Source: Lepus europaeus
Taxonomy: Eukaryota; Chordata; Mammalia; Lagomorpha; Leporidae
Assembly: GCF_033115175.1 (NCBI RefSeq)
Contig: NC_084827.1
Span: 150,529,701-150,593,700, forward strand
Direction of reading: 5' to 3'
Length of the DNA stretch: 64,000 nucleotides
The notes beneath the pieces are model-generated. The model searched no databases, was not told the DNA's origin, and was given only the letters and a program-made list of their open reading frames with translations. The position numbers were made by a program, and so were the translations under genes. This document shows, one piece after another, positions 23,901 through 36,399 of this stretch. Position 1 is the first letter of the stretch. Each line of letters starts with the position of its first letter.

Positions 23901-25238
23901 AACTGCTTTTATTGCTCTCACCATTTATGTATTATCATGGAAGATCTCTAAAGCCACTGAGATTTGTGTTCTGGGAGGTCTCAGTGGTATAATGGGCATG
24001 CCACAAGTCCAACAGACTGGAGAGACCTACATTCCTCAGGGTCCATTGCACCTGTCCTCCCATGCCATTCACACCCAAAAGCACTGGGTGGTCTCTGGGC
24101 ACACACTTTTAATGCTGCCAAAGGTGGCATCCATTTATGTACACAGTCGAGGGCACTGATGTGAGCAGGAAAGAGAATTTTTTTTTTTACACAGAATGTA
24201 TATGCAACCTCAAGGATTTTAGAGAAACTAGTAAAATTGGCATTGTGACTTCTGGAGTAGGAATGTGTAGGACTGAAAGTATTTTGTTATCAGGAGATAC
24301 TACCTCTGCATAATAGCATCCTCAAGGGATGAGATATTTAAAAGAATTATTGCACTAAGTTTAACATTACTTAGATTTTAAAAATGCTAAGCTAAGGAGA
24401 GTAGTGAGTGAGTGGGGGTATTACTGCAGTACATATTGATTCTTAACAATTGGTAGATATTCACCTTATATTTCCTTTCTTGCTTTCCTCTGGCTCTCTT
24501 ATTCTTTTTTTTTTTTCCTCTCTCTCTGGCTCTCTTCTTATATCTCCAAGTCTTAAATTTTTCTTAGTGATAAGTGCAAATTTGAAATATATCCTCAATT
24601 AAATCTATGGAATTCTTTTTTCCATTTCTCCAGAATTACCCAAATGAGTTTTATGTCTCCTTTATATCTTGCAGTTGGAACCCCAATTTGGTGTTTAAAA
24701 CTCTCGAGTATTATGAAGGAATATTTCTTTGAGAGCAGGCTTTCAAAGTCAGGTCTTTATTGCTAATCTCCTCTGACATACAAATTTTAACAGTCTCCAA
24801 GTGAGGAATAAAATGTTACCATTTAGACAACTTTGTGTGTTCGTTTCTTGCCTTCATTTGTCAGTCAGGTTGAACGAATTCTAATACAGTTGTGTTCTTT
24901 ATGTACTTTTACTTGTTTGAGTCATGATACTGGGAAACAGAGAAGAGGACTTGTAACAATAGTGAATGGGGCATTTGCTTCAAATAATGCAGAAGTTGAA
25001 TTTAATGGAATCTGTTCATCAGTGGTGCAGAAACTTTAGATTTAAAACTATGCAAATCCAAGCAGTTGCTGACCATAGCATCTAAAGTACAATCAAACTA
25101 AGTAAATGAAAGCGATTTAACCATTCAGCTATCTTAATGCTGGGTATTTACTTCCTGAAACCACTTAATTGCCTTTTCCCCTGAGGTAATGAAAGTAGTT
25201 GGCTCATATGACTTTCTTCCCATGGTCCTTTGTCACAG

Positions 25239-25329
25239 GTCCTAGTGCCACCAATCTCATAATAGGCTCCATCGCTGGTGCCATCCTGGTAGCAGCTATT
25301 GTCCTTGGGGGCACAGGCTGGGGATTTAA
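25239..25329 (+). CDS. ADAM23: ADAM23 canonical transmembrane exon (alpha type)
   Basis: A 91-bp exon has acceptor 'cctttgtcacag' and donor 'tttaa|gtaagc'. Its first two bases complete Gly with the G at 12117. It then reads PSATNLIIGSIAG, followed by AILVAAIVLGGTGWGF, with the last two bases completing Lys using the first base of the terminal exon. This is the membrane-spanning segment of the commonly described ADAM23 form. It pairs with the exon at 20188: same length, same phases and the same GGTGWG C-terminus. Including both exons together would shift the frame (91 is not a multiple of three), so they must be used one at a time. The frame is intact. Confidence 0.97.
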
Positions 25330-27899
25330 GTAAGCAACGCCGCATGTCTTCTTCTAAGTGGCTCTGGCACTTCTCTTTTCTGCTTACATAACCAAGTTTT
25401 GAGTTCCTGCTACAAGATTTTAAGTTTTAATAGGAAAACTACAACGAATAAATATTTTTACTCAGAAATGGGTTAGAAAAAAAGAAACACAGAACCTTAA
25501 ATGTCATCTTCTGGCAAGAGGTAAAACATGAAATATAGAAAGAGTTCATATGCACTCATTTAAAGGGGAACAAAGTAGAAATTCTTAAGTGAAAGACATT
25601 GCAGCTCACAGGAGCAAGAGGAGAAACATGCTGTTGGGTGTAAATAAGTTCCTTTATCTGTTCAAAAGTGTTTGATGATTCATTGATACTTGCACATTTC
25701 ATAGCCTGTGGTCATTATTTTTCACATGTAACACATTATATGTAACTTTGTAATTTGAAAAGCTTATTTAAATGAAAAAGATTTTTTAATGGTTTTATTA
25801 ATTTACTAACCATCCGAATTAGTTTCAAATTGGCATTTAAAATCTATGGCATTAGAATGGTTAGTATTCTCTAATCAATGGCCAGTGCTGACATAAGTGG
25901 TAAGCCTGGTGTGTTTTCATTAATGGATTTCATAACTTGGATTGCACATTGATCAAGTATAGTTGTTTAAATAGACCATACCAGATAATCACAAATAAAC
26001 CTTAATGATCAAACCTTATGATCAAAATGTTTAAAGCTAATTTATCTAGTTTGTTTCCATGCCTCAGATTCATTGGATAACCACTTTTTGTACGTTTCCT
26101 GCTCTGCTGACTTGATTATTATGATTTGTAGGCAAGTCCTCTTATGCCAAATATTCCCCATGATAAATTAATTTTTGATAACATGTATGGAACAATTAAG
26201 AGGGGAAATAAGACCATTATCAATCGTCAAAACCCTCTCCTCCTTTATTTGTTTACTCAGAGGAATCTGAATAATTGCCATAATTATGCATTGCATTTTA
26301 CATTTGAAATCCTGAATTCATATATTTAAATCAATTAAAATGTTATTATTAGAAGCTGATTGATTAGGAAATAAAAGCAACCAAAAGATTATTTGAGTAA
26401 ATTCAATTCTTTCTGCTAATTTGTTGTCATATGAAGATTTCATGAGTAAGCCTACAGTTTTTGAGTGGTTTTGACCTGGAAAGGTATTATCAAATGGTAC
26501 TTCTTTTCAACAGAGATATTTGTTAAAGCTGAACTCAGAGAGTTCAAGGAGTACCTTTGGCAACACTGTGTTCTCAAAGACACACATGCAAAGTGGGTAG
26601 CTCACATTTGAATTTCTCATCTTGGTATTAACAAAATGTGGCTCAGATAGTGAGACAACTATGATGTGGCAGCTAATGAAAAATATATTTTCCTTTGTGC
26701 TGGCTTAATTCAAGCTAAAACATCTTAGTGTCTCACTATTGTAAAGTCATTGGCCTCTACAGAAACACTATACCCTCTTATTTATCGTACAATATTCCCT
26801 TGAGCCTTTTCATAAATATGCCTCAAGAAAAACAGATTTGGCCCATGTCCAAGCTTTTGCCTTCTTGGCATGGAGAAACCTGAGTGCCAAAATCCTGGAA
26901 AACTGTCTGTTCTGCACCCTTCCATCCAGCCACCTGCAATACCAAATTTATCATTTCAGCATTTGGAGATCAGAGTCCACTGTTCTGTAGCAGGACCTCA
27001 AAACAGCAGCCTGGCCTAGCTCACAGCTTGAATTGCATGTTTCTTTGGGGAAAACTGAAAAACCTTTATCACTGTGTATATAAGTGGATTAGGCCCGGTA
27101 CAGGTGATTTATATCTGAGACAGATATCTAATCAACAGAGAAGCAGGAAAATAAAAGTGGGGGATTGACAGTCACTCATTGAGCTGACTGCCACACAGGG
27201 CTATTTGTGCAGGTATACGTGCTGCTGAACCAAGTCACAGTTGCTGCCCATGCCCTGTGACTACATTATTCACTGTAAGAGAAAACTTTGTAGAAAGGTA
27301 CATGATAGTATGAAGTCAGTATTTCATGCCCTGAAGCAAAAGAAGAAGAAGAAGGAAAGACGACAGTGAGGACTAGACTAAGACTAATTCTTGAATGTAC
27401 AACTCAAGGAGTTTAAATTTGGGAAGTGATGGCTCTTCATGCTAACTATTGGTTCCACATGAAGATCTTAATGTGCTGTAGACTTTAAAAGTAGTTATGT
27501 GGCTTGTATTAAACTTTAAGTAATTTTACCTTATGATAAAAGAATTTTTGTGCTAATGAAATGTTTAGGTTTCCTATCAATTGAGCAATTTTGGAGACTA
27601 TTAGTCTAAAGGTAATTTAAAATTATAATTATTTGTTGGTTGAAATGAAAGCCTTTAAGTGTTTCATTGATTTCAGTGTAAATAAAAGATATTCCTTTAG
27701 AATTAGAGATTGGAAATAGTTTGTTGAAGAATTGCTCAAAATACCATACAGAATCTCTCCTTAAGTCAGGTTTTTTATTATTGGAAGAAGAGTTCACAGA
27801 GCAGCCTAAAGAATGTGAGGGTATGTATATGTTTAGTGTGAAGGAAAATACATTAACTACGCAGGGAAATATTGCTTCTTCCTAATGTCACATTTCTTT

Positions 27900-28251
27900 C
27901 TTTTTTTTTTTTTTTTTTTTTTTTGATAGGCAGAGTGGACAGTGAGAGAGAGACAGAGAGAAAGGTCTTCCTTTTGCTGTTGGTTCACCCTCCAATGGCC
28001 GCCGCGGTAGGTGCGCTGTGGCCGGCGCACTGCGCTGATCCGATGGCAGGAGCCAGGTGCTTCTCCTGGTCTCCCATGGGGTGCAGGGCCCAAGGACTTG
28101 GGCCATCCTCCACTGCACTCCCTGGCCACAGCAGAGAGCTGGCCTGGAAGAGGGGCAACCGGGACAGGATCGGTGCCCCGACCAGGACTAGAACCCGGTG
28201 TGCCGGCGCCGCAAGGCGGAGGATTAGCCTAGTGAGCCGCGGCGCCAGCTT
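27900..28251 (-). mobile_element. C-repeat SINE, young, antisense, with TSD
   Basis: A long T-run, then 'gataggcagagtggacagtg', then the GC-rich body, ending 'gagccgcggcgccagct'. The flanking 17-bp repeat (27883-27899 and 28252-28268, taatgtcacatttcttt) is perfect. Confidence 0.96.
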
Positions 28252-30043
28252 TAATGTCACATTTCTTTAGGTGTTAACTCTGTGGGTAATTTGTATGTGG
28301 AAGATGTGCCATACCCTACGTGATCTGCTCAAGCATGAATGAGAAATACAGCTTTGCCCTGATGTTGTCTCTTGTTCTTCATGGTTCTTTTCCTGAAAGC
28401 ATGACTATTTGTATATGTGAATATGTGCACATTTGTGTGGCTAAAGTGATAAAGATTTATAAAAAAATGTAATATAGAAATAATATAAATTTGGATTACT
28501 TATTTTAGCAGAGTAGTAGTCAGAAAGCTTTGATTAGTGCAAAGGAGATGTCCACAAGCAAGGTTGTAGAATTTGTGAAAACAAAAAAAAAGTGCTTTCT
28601 TATCTATTTGGACATATTGGCTAATGTGGCAGGTATACACTAGTAACTTTGGTTAATACTATACTCCAGAAATATAAGGATGTTAAGAGATGACTTAGTC
28701 CATGGATACTCAGGAGTTTGGGGTCTTGAAATTTCCCTGAGAAATCCTGTGTGCATAGGCACATGGCTCCAAGTTATCTCATTTGCCCCTATGTTTGCAT
28801 TGATTTTTGCTCATGCCATGCTCCCTTACCCCCACACACAGGTAAAGTTATGAACTGAGGTGCTAAGAAGTGCCAGCGCCTATCCTGGTTGACTCGTAGA
28901 GACTCCATATATCCACTCTAAGTTTAATAGCAGTGTTGCTCAGTGAGAGTTGCTCTTCTCGGACACTGGGAAATGTTGAGCTAATGATGTGTCATTTTAG
29001 TAGTGTCTTCCCCAAAGCTTAGGGAAGAGGAAAGGAGAATTTCCAATCTCCACTTAAAATGAACAGAATTGCCATCATTTCTCTGGATGTGGCTTTATAT
29101 TTGACATTCCCTAAATGTGAATACAGGAATTTAGATGTGAGCAATTTGGTCATGATGGTGTAGGTAAACAGAAGTTCTAGGGGATGCTAAGAGAAGAACC
29201 TGAAGATAATAGCAACATAGTTTGTTGACAGGTCAAGTCACCAGGATCCCTGAATGAATGAGCTCTGTAGTTTGTGTACTATCACATGCCTCACCATCCC
29301 ACCACTAGCCTGTCCATGGGATTCAGTGGCAAAGTGGGTTTCCACTACCATCAACAATGGCCTGGCAGAGTGGTTCCTTATGTGGAAGGTCTTAGTTTAA
29401 TACAATTGTATCATTATCATAGGTGGTTTCCTCTCTCTGGGGTTACAGGTACATGCTGAACCTGGCTTTAGCTGATACTGCATTTTGTTGGACATGCTGG
29501 GAAAAAAAATCCATTTATATCAATACATAAAATAAAATATAAAGGAATATGGCTAAATTATCAGCAAGGAAGTTAACTGAGTTGCTTGAATGTCAAATTG
29601 TATGAAATTTGAAAGGAATTTAATATTGCTGATTGTATTTTCTCAGAAGAATAAATGTCTTTTAGCTAAGTCTTCCTCTGAAGAGATAGCCAAAGTGCTG
29701 CTTCAGTGAATTCCATGGCAGGTCCCAGTGCAAAATAAACAGCAGGACTCCCTTAGTGCCTGTGTCTCCAGTGTTAAACACTTCCTCATTCAGACCTTAG
29801 CAGGTGGAGATGGTGGCAGACTCAGAGTGTTTCCCTGACTCAGCCAAGTAAGGAGGTAAATCCAGTGTAAGGTGGTTTAGGAAGGGGTGGCTAAGGGGAT
29901 TTTGATGGGAGTGGGGAGACTCAGCATCAGAAGGTAAGACTGTGATAGCAATGGGGAAATAAATATCCTTGATAGAAGAGCTAAAGGCTTTAGAGCTCTA
30001 AGATGGATATTGTTACTGTTTTGTTTTAATTTTATATATAGAC

Positions 30044-30150
30044 GCTTCATGGGAAGTGTGTATTATGAAAAAAACTAGGTGTGAATTTCAAGCTTTTTTA
30101 CATCAAAATAAACTTACCTTTTAATAGCATTTTTTGTGAGCTTTTCCAAG
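30044..30150 (+). repeat. Short palindromic (MITE-like) element, copy 2
   Basis: The left end is 'cttcatgggaag' and the inside has 'tattatgaaaaaaacta' and 'catcaaaataaact', the same order as the copy at 1977-2091. The right end is 'ttgtgagcttttccaag'. The ends are more decayed than in copy 1. Confidence 0.55.
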
Positions 30151-32060
30151 CCCCTCATATGTTGTGGACAATAGTACAGATTTTCCACAAATAATAAAGA
30201 TTGATGGAAACTATGTCCAATGTAAAGTTTGTGGATTGCACTGATATTTTATTATGATCTAGAAATACCCTGCAAATTATAATGAGAAAGTTAATTGCAT
30301 TTAGAATCCTAGTGAGCAGAAAGGTGTTCAGAGGAAGTAATTTTGGAAGAGGCCTACCCACAATACTTATAGTTTTCACATTAAAATTGAACAAAAATAA
30401 TTTTATATAAAAAATTCAGGACAGACAGTTCTCAAGAGTTGTTTTACAGTTTATTTGTGAAGAGGCTAGTGTTTCACAAAGGCATCTCTCTCTGCCCTTA
30501 TCACTGGCTTCCCTCCCCCTGACTCCAGCCTGCTGTCTGCCTGCTGGAGTCTGGAAGACATACAACTCTTGAAATTGGTGTTTTCCCAAAAATTATAAGG
30601 TTCTACAGGCAGTTTGGTCTCGTGGTCTGACCCAATGACCCTGTAGATCATTGTTCATAAAAAGTGCAATATGAGTTTCAAAAACCAACTTTTAAAAGGA
30701 ACACACACTTTTGGACACTAGGGGTTGCCAGGGTGCCAAGCTGAAATGGAATTTCCTATCTCCATTTAAAAATAAACCACGTTGCTCTTGTGACCTTGGA
30801 CATGGCAGTTTATCTGGCATCCTCTGCACTTGAGTGAAGGAATTTAGATGTGGGCAGTATAGTCATTTACATGCACAGTGCGAGCTTGGCTTGTTCTTGC
30901 CTCTGCCTGCATTGAGGAGTCGCTAGTTTAACATTTCTCCTGAGTTTCAGCAACACAAAGCTAACTGGGTTGGTGCCACTGGTCCTTTAGGGTCATTTCA
31001 CAAAGTTGGACAGTCTCCATTTCTCCTCTCTGATTCCTTGAGCATCCACTGGAAGAATAGTTGCAAATAACGTTTGCTGTGATAAATTACCTGCTAGGTT
31101 AATGCACCATGTACATAGGCCATTCATGAAGGTGTTTTAATTAAAAATTTAAGAAAAGAAAAGGAAGGTTTTCTCTAGAGCTTTTTGTGTTTGGTATTTA
31201 AAAAGAAAAACATCAAAGTCATCATCCTGGGAAAAATAAGAACTTGGTAGAATACCTTTATACATATTTTAAACTTGGGCAGTGTTTTTCTTTTGGATTA
31301 CATATGGGTAGGAGGAATACATTGTAATCTTTTTGATGCTTAGGGCCTATAAGGGTATCCAGCTGGCCCTGAGTGAGTGTGCAGGGGGATGATGAATTTG
31401 GAGACTCCTCCGTCTCCAGTTTTGCATGATGCCTCGGTGGCAGCAGCATTGCACCTGCCAGAATGCAGACTAATGCATGAGTCCCTTGCTTGATGCCCCA
31501 CATGAAGCCAGACCATGGGGAAGTTGCAACCAATTTTTGTTATTGCCTTGTAATGTCTTGCTGGTTCTTTTTTTACTCTGTTCAAACTTAGGACTCACTT
31601 TTTAGGAGACTGGACACTGTGAGCAAGGCATTTTAACTTGCTGCTTCTCAACAAAGCTGAACTGCTGCATTTGCTTAACTAACCCAAGCCTGTGTCCAGT
31701 CTTCTTTGAGTGTACTGTCTAACTGTGCACTCTTTCTTCAGCTTTCTAGATATGAAAAGAGCTTGTTCTGGAGTGGGGTAAGAGCTCACACATCAAGGCA
31801 GAAGGACAACTGAGTAGAACAAGGCTTGGTTGTCACCTTTATTGCAAAGGCCAGTTCACTGATACAGATCTCTGAACACTTGAAGGGAAGTAGCTACAAG
31901 ACCTTCAGAGTCTTTCTCATAAAGAGCCCTCTAGTGGAAGAGGCCTCTCAGTAATAATTTTCCTCTGGTGAATTAATGTTGTTTACTTCTGAAATCAGTG
32001 ACAAATTGGGCTACAAAGTCTTCCTCTGATTTAAAGTAAACAACTTAAAATTCAGAGTAT

Positions 32061-32159
32061 CTTCAAAAGTTCATGGAAGACAGAATTAATGTATAAATTT
32101 ATTTTTGTGTAAAATGTTCCTGAAGTCCATGCATAGTTTTTCTCATGAACTTTTTGAAG
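32061..32159 (-). repeat. Short palindromic (MITE-like) element, copy 3
   Basis: Inverted ends are at 32061-32076 (cttcaaaagttcatgg) and 32144-32159 (catgaactttttgaag). The interior 'gtccatgcatagttttt' is in the opposite orientation to copy 1. It lies 260 bp before the terminal ADAM23 exon. Confidence 0.6.
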
Positions 32160-32419
32160 ACCTCCATCCCCTGCTGGTACGCCAGTGGGAATCTATAAAT
32201 ACCTTCCCAAATGTTAGCTGTTCTGTGTTTCAATGCAACTTTCAATGTTGCATTGTTTGTATTGCAAAGTTTCAATGGAGACTGCCTCTGTGTGAGTTGA
32301 TTACTTAGCTCTGGAACTAGCATTATTGTCATTTTCAACACCTTCTGTCATCACCTCTGATTAATATTGTGGATTTCCCCCCTCCCCTGCTCTTATCTTC
32401 TTTTGATGCACTCTGGAAG

Positions 32420-32468
32420 AAATGTCAAGAAGAGGAGGTTTGACCCTACTCAGCAAGGCCCCATCTGA
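32420..32468 (+). CDS. ADAM23: ADAM23 terminal coding exon: cytoplasmic tail
   Basis: The coding part of the last exon completes Lys (alpha exon) or Glu (beta exon) with its first base. It then reads NVKKRRFDPTQQGPI and stops at TGA 32466-32468. This is the very short cytoplasmic tail of ADAM23, with a basic membrane-proximal cluster (KKRR) typical of a stop-transfer signal. The acceptor AG is at 32418-32419, after a long pyrimidine tract. The sequence matches the known tail exactly as I recall it. The same exon is read in another frame if both transmembrane exons are skipped (see 32420-32601). Confidence 0.97.
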
Positions 32469-32601
32469 ATCAGCGGCACTGGATGGACACCACCTTGCTC
32501 TCTTGAGTTCTGAGTACGACATATTTGCAACAGTGGTATTGGAACGTGAAGTCTATAAACAGCACTGGGTGGTACTGCCTACAGGACTGAAGTTGGGGTG
32601 A
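32420..32601 (+). CDS. ADAM23: Alternative frame of ADAM23 last exon: tail of a predicted soluble isoform
   Basis: If the stalk exon (ending 12117, phase 1) is joined directly to 32420, the split codon becomes Glu. The frame then stays open for 60 codons and ends TGA at 32599-32601. The tail begins EMSRRGGLTLLSKAPSESAA and ends TGLKLG. It has no hydrophobic stretch long enough to span a membrane, so the product would be secreted. ADAM23 gamma isoforms lacking the membrane segment are described in human and mouse, which makes this plausible. What is seen here is only the open frame; splicing is inferred. The extra 133 bases lie in what the membrane isoforms use as 3' UTR. Confidence 0.55.
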
Positions 32602-35600
32602 CAGTGACAGGGTAAAAGAAAACTGTCGCCTTTGGAAATAATTTCAAAGAACCTCTCCCATCAGTTGTCAATAAAGGGGGGTGCAAAAGACCATGTTATA
32701 AAAGGAACTGTTTCAGAATCTTTTTTTTTTCTAACTAAAGGAGAAAGAAGCAAACAAAATTAAGTGCAATAAAAGAACCATTTAAAAAATAGCAAATGAT
32801 TTTTTCCCTCAGCCTGCTGGCACTTAACTATCTTCAAAATGATTTGGCATGATTTTTTTCTCTTACTACCAATGACAAACTCCAGTGGCATGAAGATCAA
32901 ATTTTCGAAAGGATAAAAACATGCATGGCATATACACAACAACAAGCTAGCAAGCCAATCCCCAGCAAAACCTGCAATGGAATTCCTAAGGTGAAGAAGA
33001 CCAATAAACACCCCAAAGCTGCCCAAGCCTCCTCAATGCCTCCCAACTCCCCGTGCCCCACCCTCTTAATACCACCTCCAATCCCCCACCCCTTGTAATG
33101 CCTACACCCCATCCTAGACTCGACCCTGGCAGAACTCCACGGACCATGCTCTTGTTGATTGACTTTCCCCATTATTGTTTTTTTTTTTTTTTTTCCCTCC
33201 TGGACCAAGCATCCTTTGGAAATGGGAGCTGGAATTTGAACAATGATGCTATTGTATAGTTCTTTTTTAAATGTACATATAGAAATAAGAGATTTTGACA
33301 CATCACTTTCACTTGTCTGTGTTGAAATATTTTTCTTGTGAAGATTCTCTGTAAATTTGAGTTTATTGTTTGCTCCCCATGTGTTTGGCTCCCTTTCTGT
33401 CTTTCCTTCTTTGTTTCTGTCCGTCTTTCTTTTAATATGTTGCACAATGATTGTTGGGCTTGCTTAAGAAAAAAGATGTAGCCACAGACACAGGGAGTTT
33501 GGTCACAAAATGGGCAAATGAAAGTTGGTTTATGCTTGAAACCAAATATAAACAAAATTGGGGGGGGACACAAACAATAAAATAACCCATATGAAAAACA
33601 AAAAAATAATGTAAATGCAAATGTATGTACTGACAAGTCTAAAGATTTTTGATGTCATTATAAACACATGTATATAATGTAAGAAAGTAGACACCCTCTC
33701 AAATTAATCACAAAAGTGCCAAGCTCATTATTTTAGTTTTTTATTTTGATGATTTTCTTTCCCTGTCTTTAATGTGAAAGGAGGATAAACTTCAAGCCTT
33801 AAATAAAAAATAATAATTTTTAAATTTTGAAAGCTTGGAAAAAAAGTTAAGCTTTCCACTTTATTTGTGTCTATTATTGTCAATATTTCATTCATGCTTC
33901 ATCTTCCAGCCTCAAAATCTATATGGTAGAAACCCATTGCCAAATGGTATGGGCGTGGAGGTGGCAATGCCTTCATTGCCAGAATTGTCATATTAGGCTT
34001 TGAGTCTGTGACTGGTGTTTTCAAGAAAGCTTGCATGACCCACAGCGTTTTGCTGACCCATGGAATGTTGCACTGGATGATAATGGGATTCTGCAATATA
34101 TACAACCATGTTCCATCCAAAAGCAGAGTTGCAAATGGAATCTGGAGTTCCCAAGTCCCTCTGAGTTTCCTTCACTTTCTCCAGTTGTCAGCTTCTGTTC
34201 AAATGTCAAGTATACAAATTAAATAAGAAATATGGTCCCAGCTTTGTTTTTGTTATACAAAACTGTTCCCTTCAATGCTTGCTTCCTTCAATGCACATCT
34301 CTCCTGAGCCCAGCTTGCCTGAGGGCCTCAGAGAGCCCCTGCTTCCCTAACACCCTCATGTTAGGTACAGGATGCTCAGTGCTATTGACTTTTTCATGAG
34401 GCTCAATCAGTTGTTAGATTTAGTTCTCAGACCCTTTTCAGCAAGATTCATGACATCAGACTTACAGCTTTTTCTTTGACCTTGGAAAGGATTATCTCCC
34501 TAAAAATGCACTGTTCAAAACAATGGGGGTTCTTTCCCCCAAGGCATCTTAAATATGGAAGTATTGCAGTTGAAAGAGCAGAAAACTTAAGTTCTATATG
34601 CTACAGTAGACCTGACATCTTAATCCTATCATTGCTTTCTGAGTAATAGGTGCTACACAATCAAGCAGTCTTTCTCTCCCACTAGCTCTGGTTATATTCT
34701 AGTAATAGGGCTCTCTACATGCTTTATCCACCTTATTTCTGGCTTCATGAGGCACAGATTGTATCCATCTACCTAGTGGCAATGGCTCTTTAAGTTCGGA
34801 GGAAAGTTGAAGGAAACTCAGATTACTTGGTATCTCTTCTTTTTGCTGTATTGCTTAGTGTCTCCTTGTTGCTGAGTCCGACTCACTGGGAGATACCAAG
34901 CTGCTGCCAACTACACCATACACATTTCACTACCATAAGCACCATGGTGACTTAATAGACACAAAGCCATGGTGGTTACAGAATATGTTAACTTTTGAGC
35001 ATTTCACAAACAACATTGTAAATGTGCGATGTTATGTTTTAAATCAGACCACAGTGGTCCCCAAATATTATGTACATATGGCAAATGTTGGTGTAACTTT
35101 TTGTTACACTTGCAATTTCATAGGTAACCAAACCTATGCTCCAATGTTGAATTATTTGTGTGTATATGTAAAATGCACAAGCTTTAAGCTGTGTGTATGA
35201 ATATGAAAGGGAATGCAACCATATCAACCATCAACAAGGGGTTATAATTATTTTTGATGGTATTAGGTTATGTAGTTTCAAACTCTCCTGTTTGTTCTTT
35301 GCACATGCCATTCATTTGCTAATTTCTGTGGTGTGAACAGTCCTTTTTATTCATTTGAGCTCAAAGCACAAGCATATCATTTTATGTGGCCCAATAAGAG
35401 TTAGTGTTAAGTGATGACCAAGTTCCCATTTCACCTGCCATATTTTTGCTGTGTTAAGTAATGACACCTGGATGAGAAGACATGCGCTAACTTCATTGCT
35501 CACCTGGGATAGTGCATGAGCCCACTGAATTAGAGCTACTCTTACTAGATAAATGAGCAGTACACATAGGTGCATGTTATCAAACATGAATCACATAGAG

Positions 35601-35845
35601 CTGTGGAGTTTTACCAAGTGGTGTGTGTGGTTTTAGTTTTTTACTATGCAAAGATGGAAAATGCACAAACTAATGTCTGGAAAATTTACAAACAATACTT
35701 GAACCATTTCTTTAAGATCATCTCATCATGTTTTAAAGTCATTGTTGCTTCCATTGTTAATTTTCATTTCTAAATGGTTTGTAATTTTTAAAGTGCAAAA
35801 CCTGAAGTTTTGTTTGAAGTTAATAAATTCATTCGTATCTTGTTG
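32469..35845 (+). other. ADAM23: ADAM23 3' UTR, about 3.4 kb
   Basis: The region after the stop is free of C-repeats, unlike all flanking sequence of similar length, and ends at an AATAAA (35822-35827). The length agrees with the long 3' UTR known for this gene. It contains pyrimidine-rich and T-rich stretches (33176-33195), a possible earlier AATAAA at 33802-33807, and three TGTANATA motifs (33272, 33669 and 35071) that match Pumilio sites. The frames in it are not protein-like. Confidence 0.75.
35822..35827 (+). terminator. ADAM23: Likely ADAM23 polyadenylation signal
   Basis: AATAAA is followed within 20 bases by a GT-rich stretch (cttgttggctgcc). Cleavage is expected near 35840-35850. 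It is the last canonical signal before the repeat-dense intergenic region. Confidence 0.65.
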
Positions 35846-36399
35846 GCTGCCTATGAATGGAGATTCAGTAGTCATTGTATGCATCTTTTGGTCAGGTGTA
35901 TATTAAAACTTTTCTTAATGTAGAATAGCTTTATGCTCTGATCATTTTTAAGCCCCTTTTCTGTGTTCTTTTGTATTATTTATTAAATGCGATGCACTTG
36001 ATATCATCAGTTTTAGCACCAATCTCAATCAAAAGGTTAATGAAAACTTAAGCAGGCGATGGAGCAAAATAAAATTTGTAATGCTAAATATATTCCTGAT
36101 TAGGGTTCAGTTTAATCATGAAATTAAATTAGGAAATTATTTGCCTTTTACAAATCAGAAAACAATAGCACCTTAGGATCATACTGTTGATATTTTTCTT
36201 TAGTGTCTCCTGAGTTTATAGAGCAGATGGCTATTTCCCCTGATAAATTTACAATCAAGCTATAAAGAAAATACTGCTACACAAACTATATTATTAAAAG
36301 CATTCTGAGAAAAGTATTTCCTCATAGCTCACACAGATTTGACCCCCAAATCATATTTCTTCATCATGCTTGTTTTCAGTAGGCCTCCTGTCCACCCCC

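Larger units (their letters stand above)
20279..25238 (+). other. ADAM23: ADAM23 intron between the two transmembrane exons
   Basis: A 5-kb spacer runs between the alternative exons. It contains an antisense C-repeat (21539-21861), a MER20 (23478-23687) and a MIR (23695-23900). The intervals 20279-21522, 21878-23477 and 23901-25238 look unique and AT-rich. Frames such as 21203-21463 are not recognised as protein families. Confidence 0.85.
25330..32419 (+). other. ADAM23: ADAM23 last intron, 7.1 kb
   Basis: It ends in a strong pyrimidine tract (about 32374-32404) before the acceptor 'ctctggaag'. It contains one young antisense C-repeat (27900-28251) and two palindromic short elements (30044-30150 and 32061-32159). 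The rest (25330-27882, 28269-30043, 30151-32060) is unique AT-rich sequence in which I see no further exon. Confidence 0.85.
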
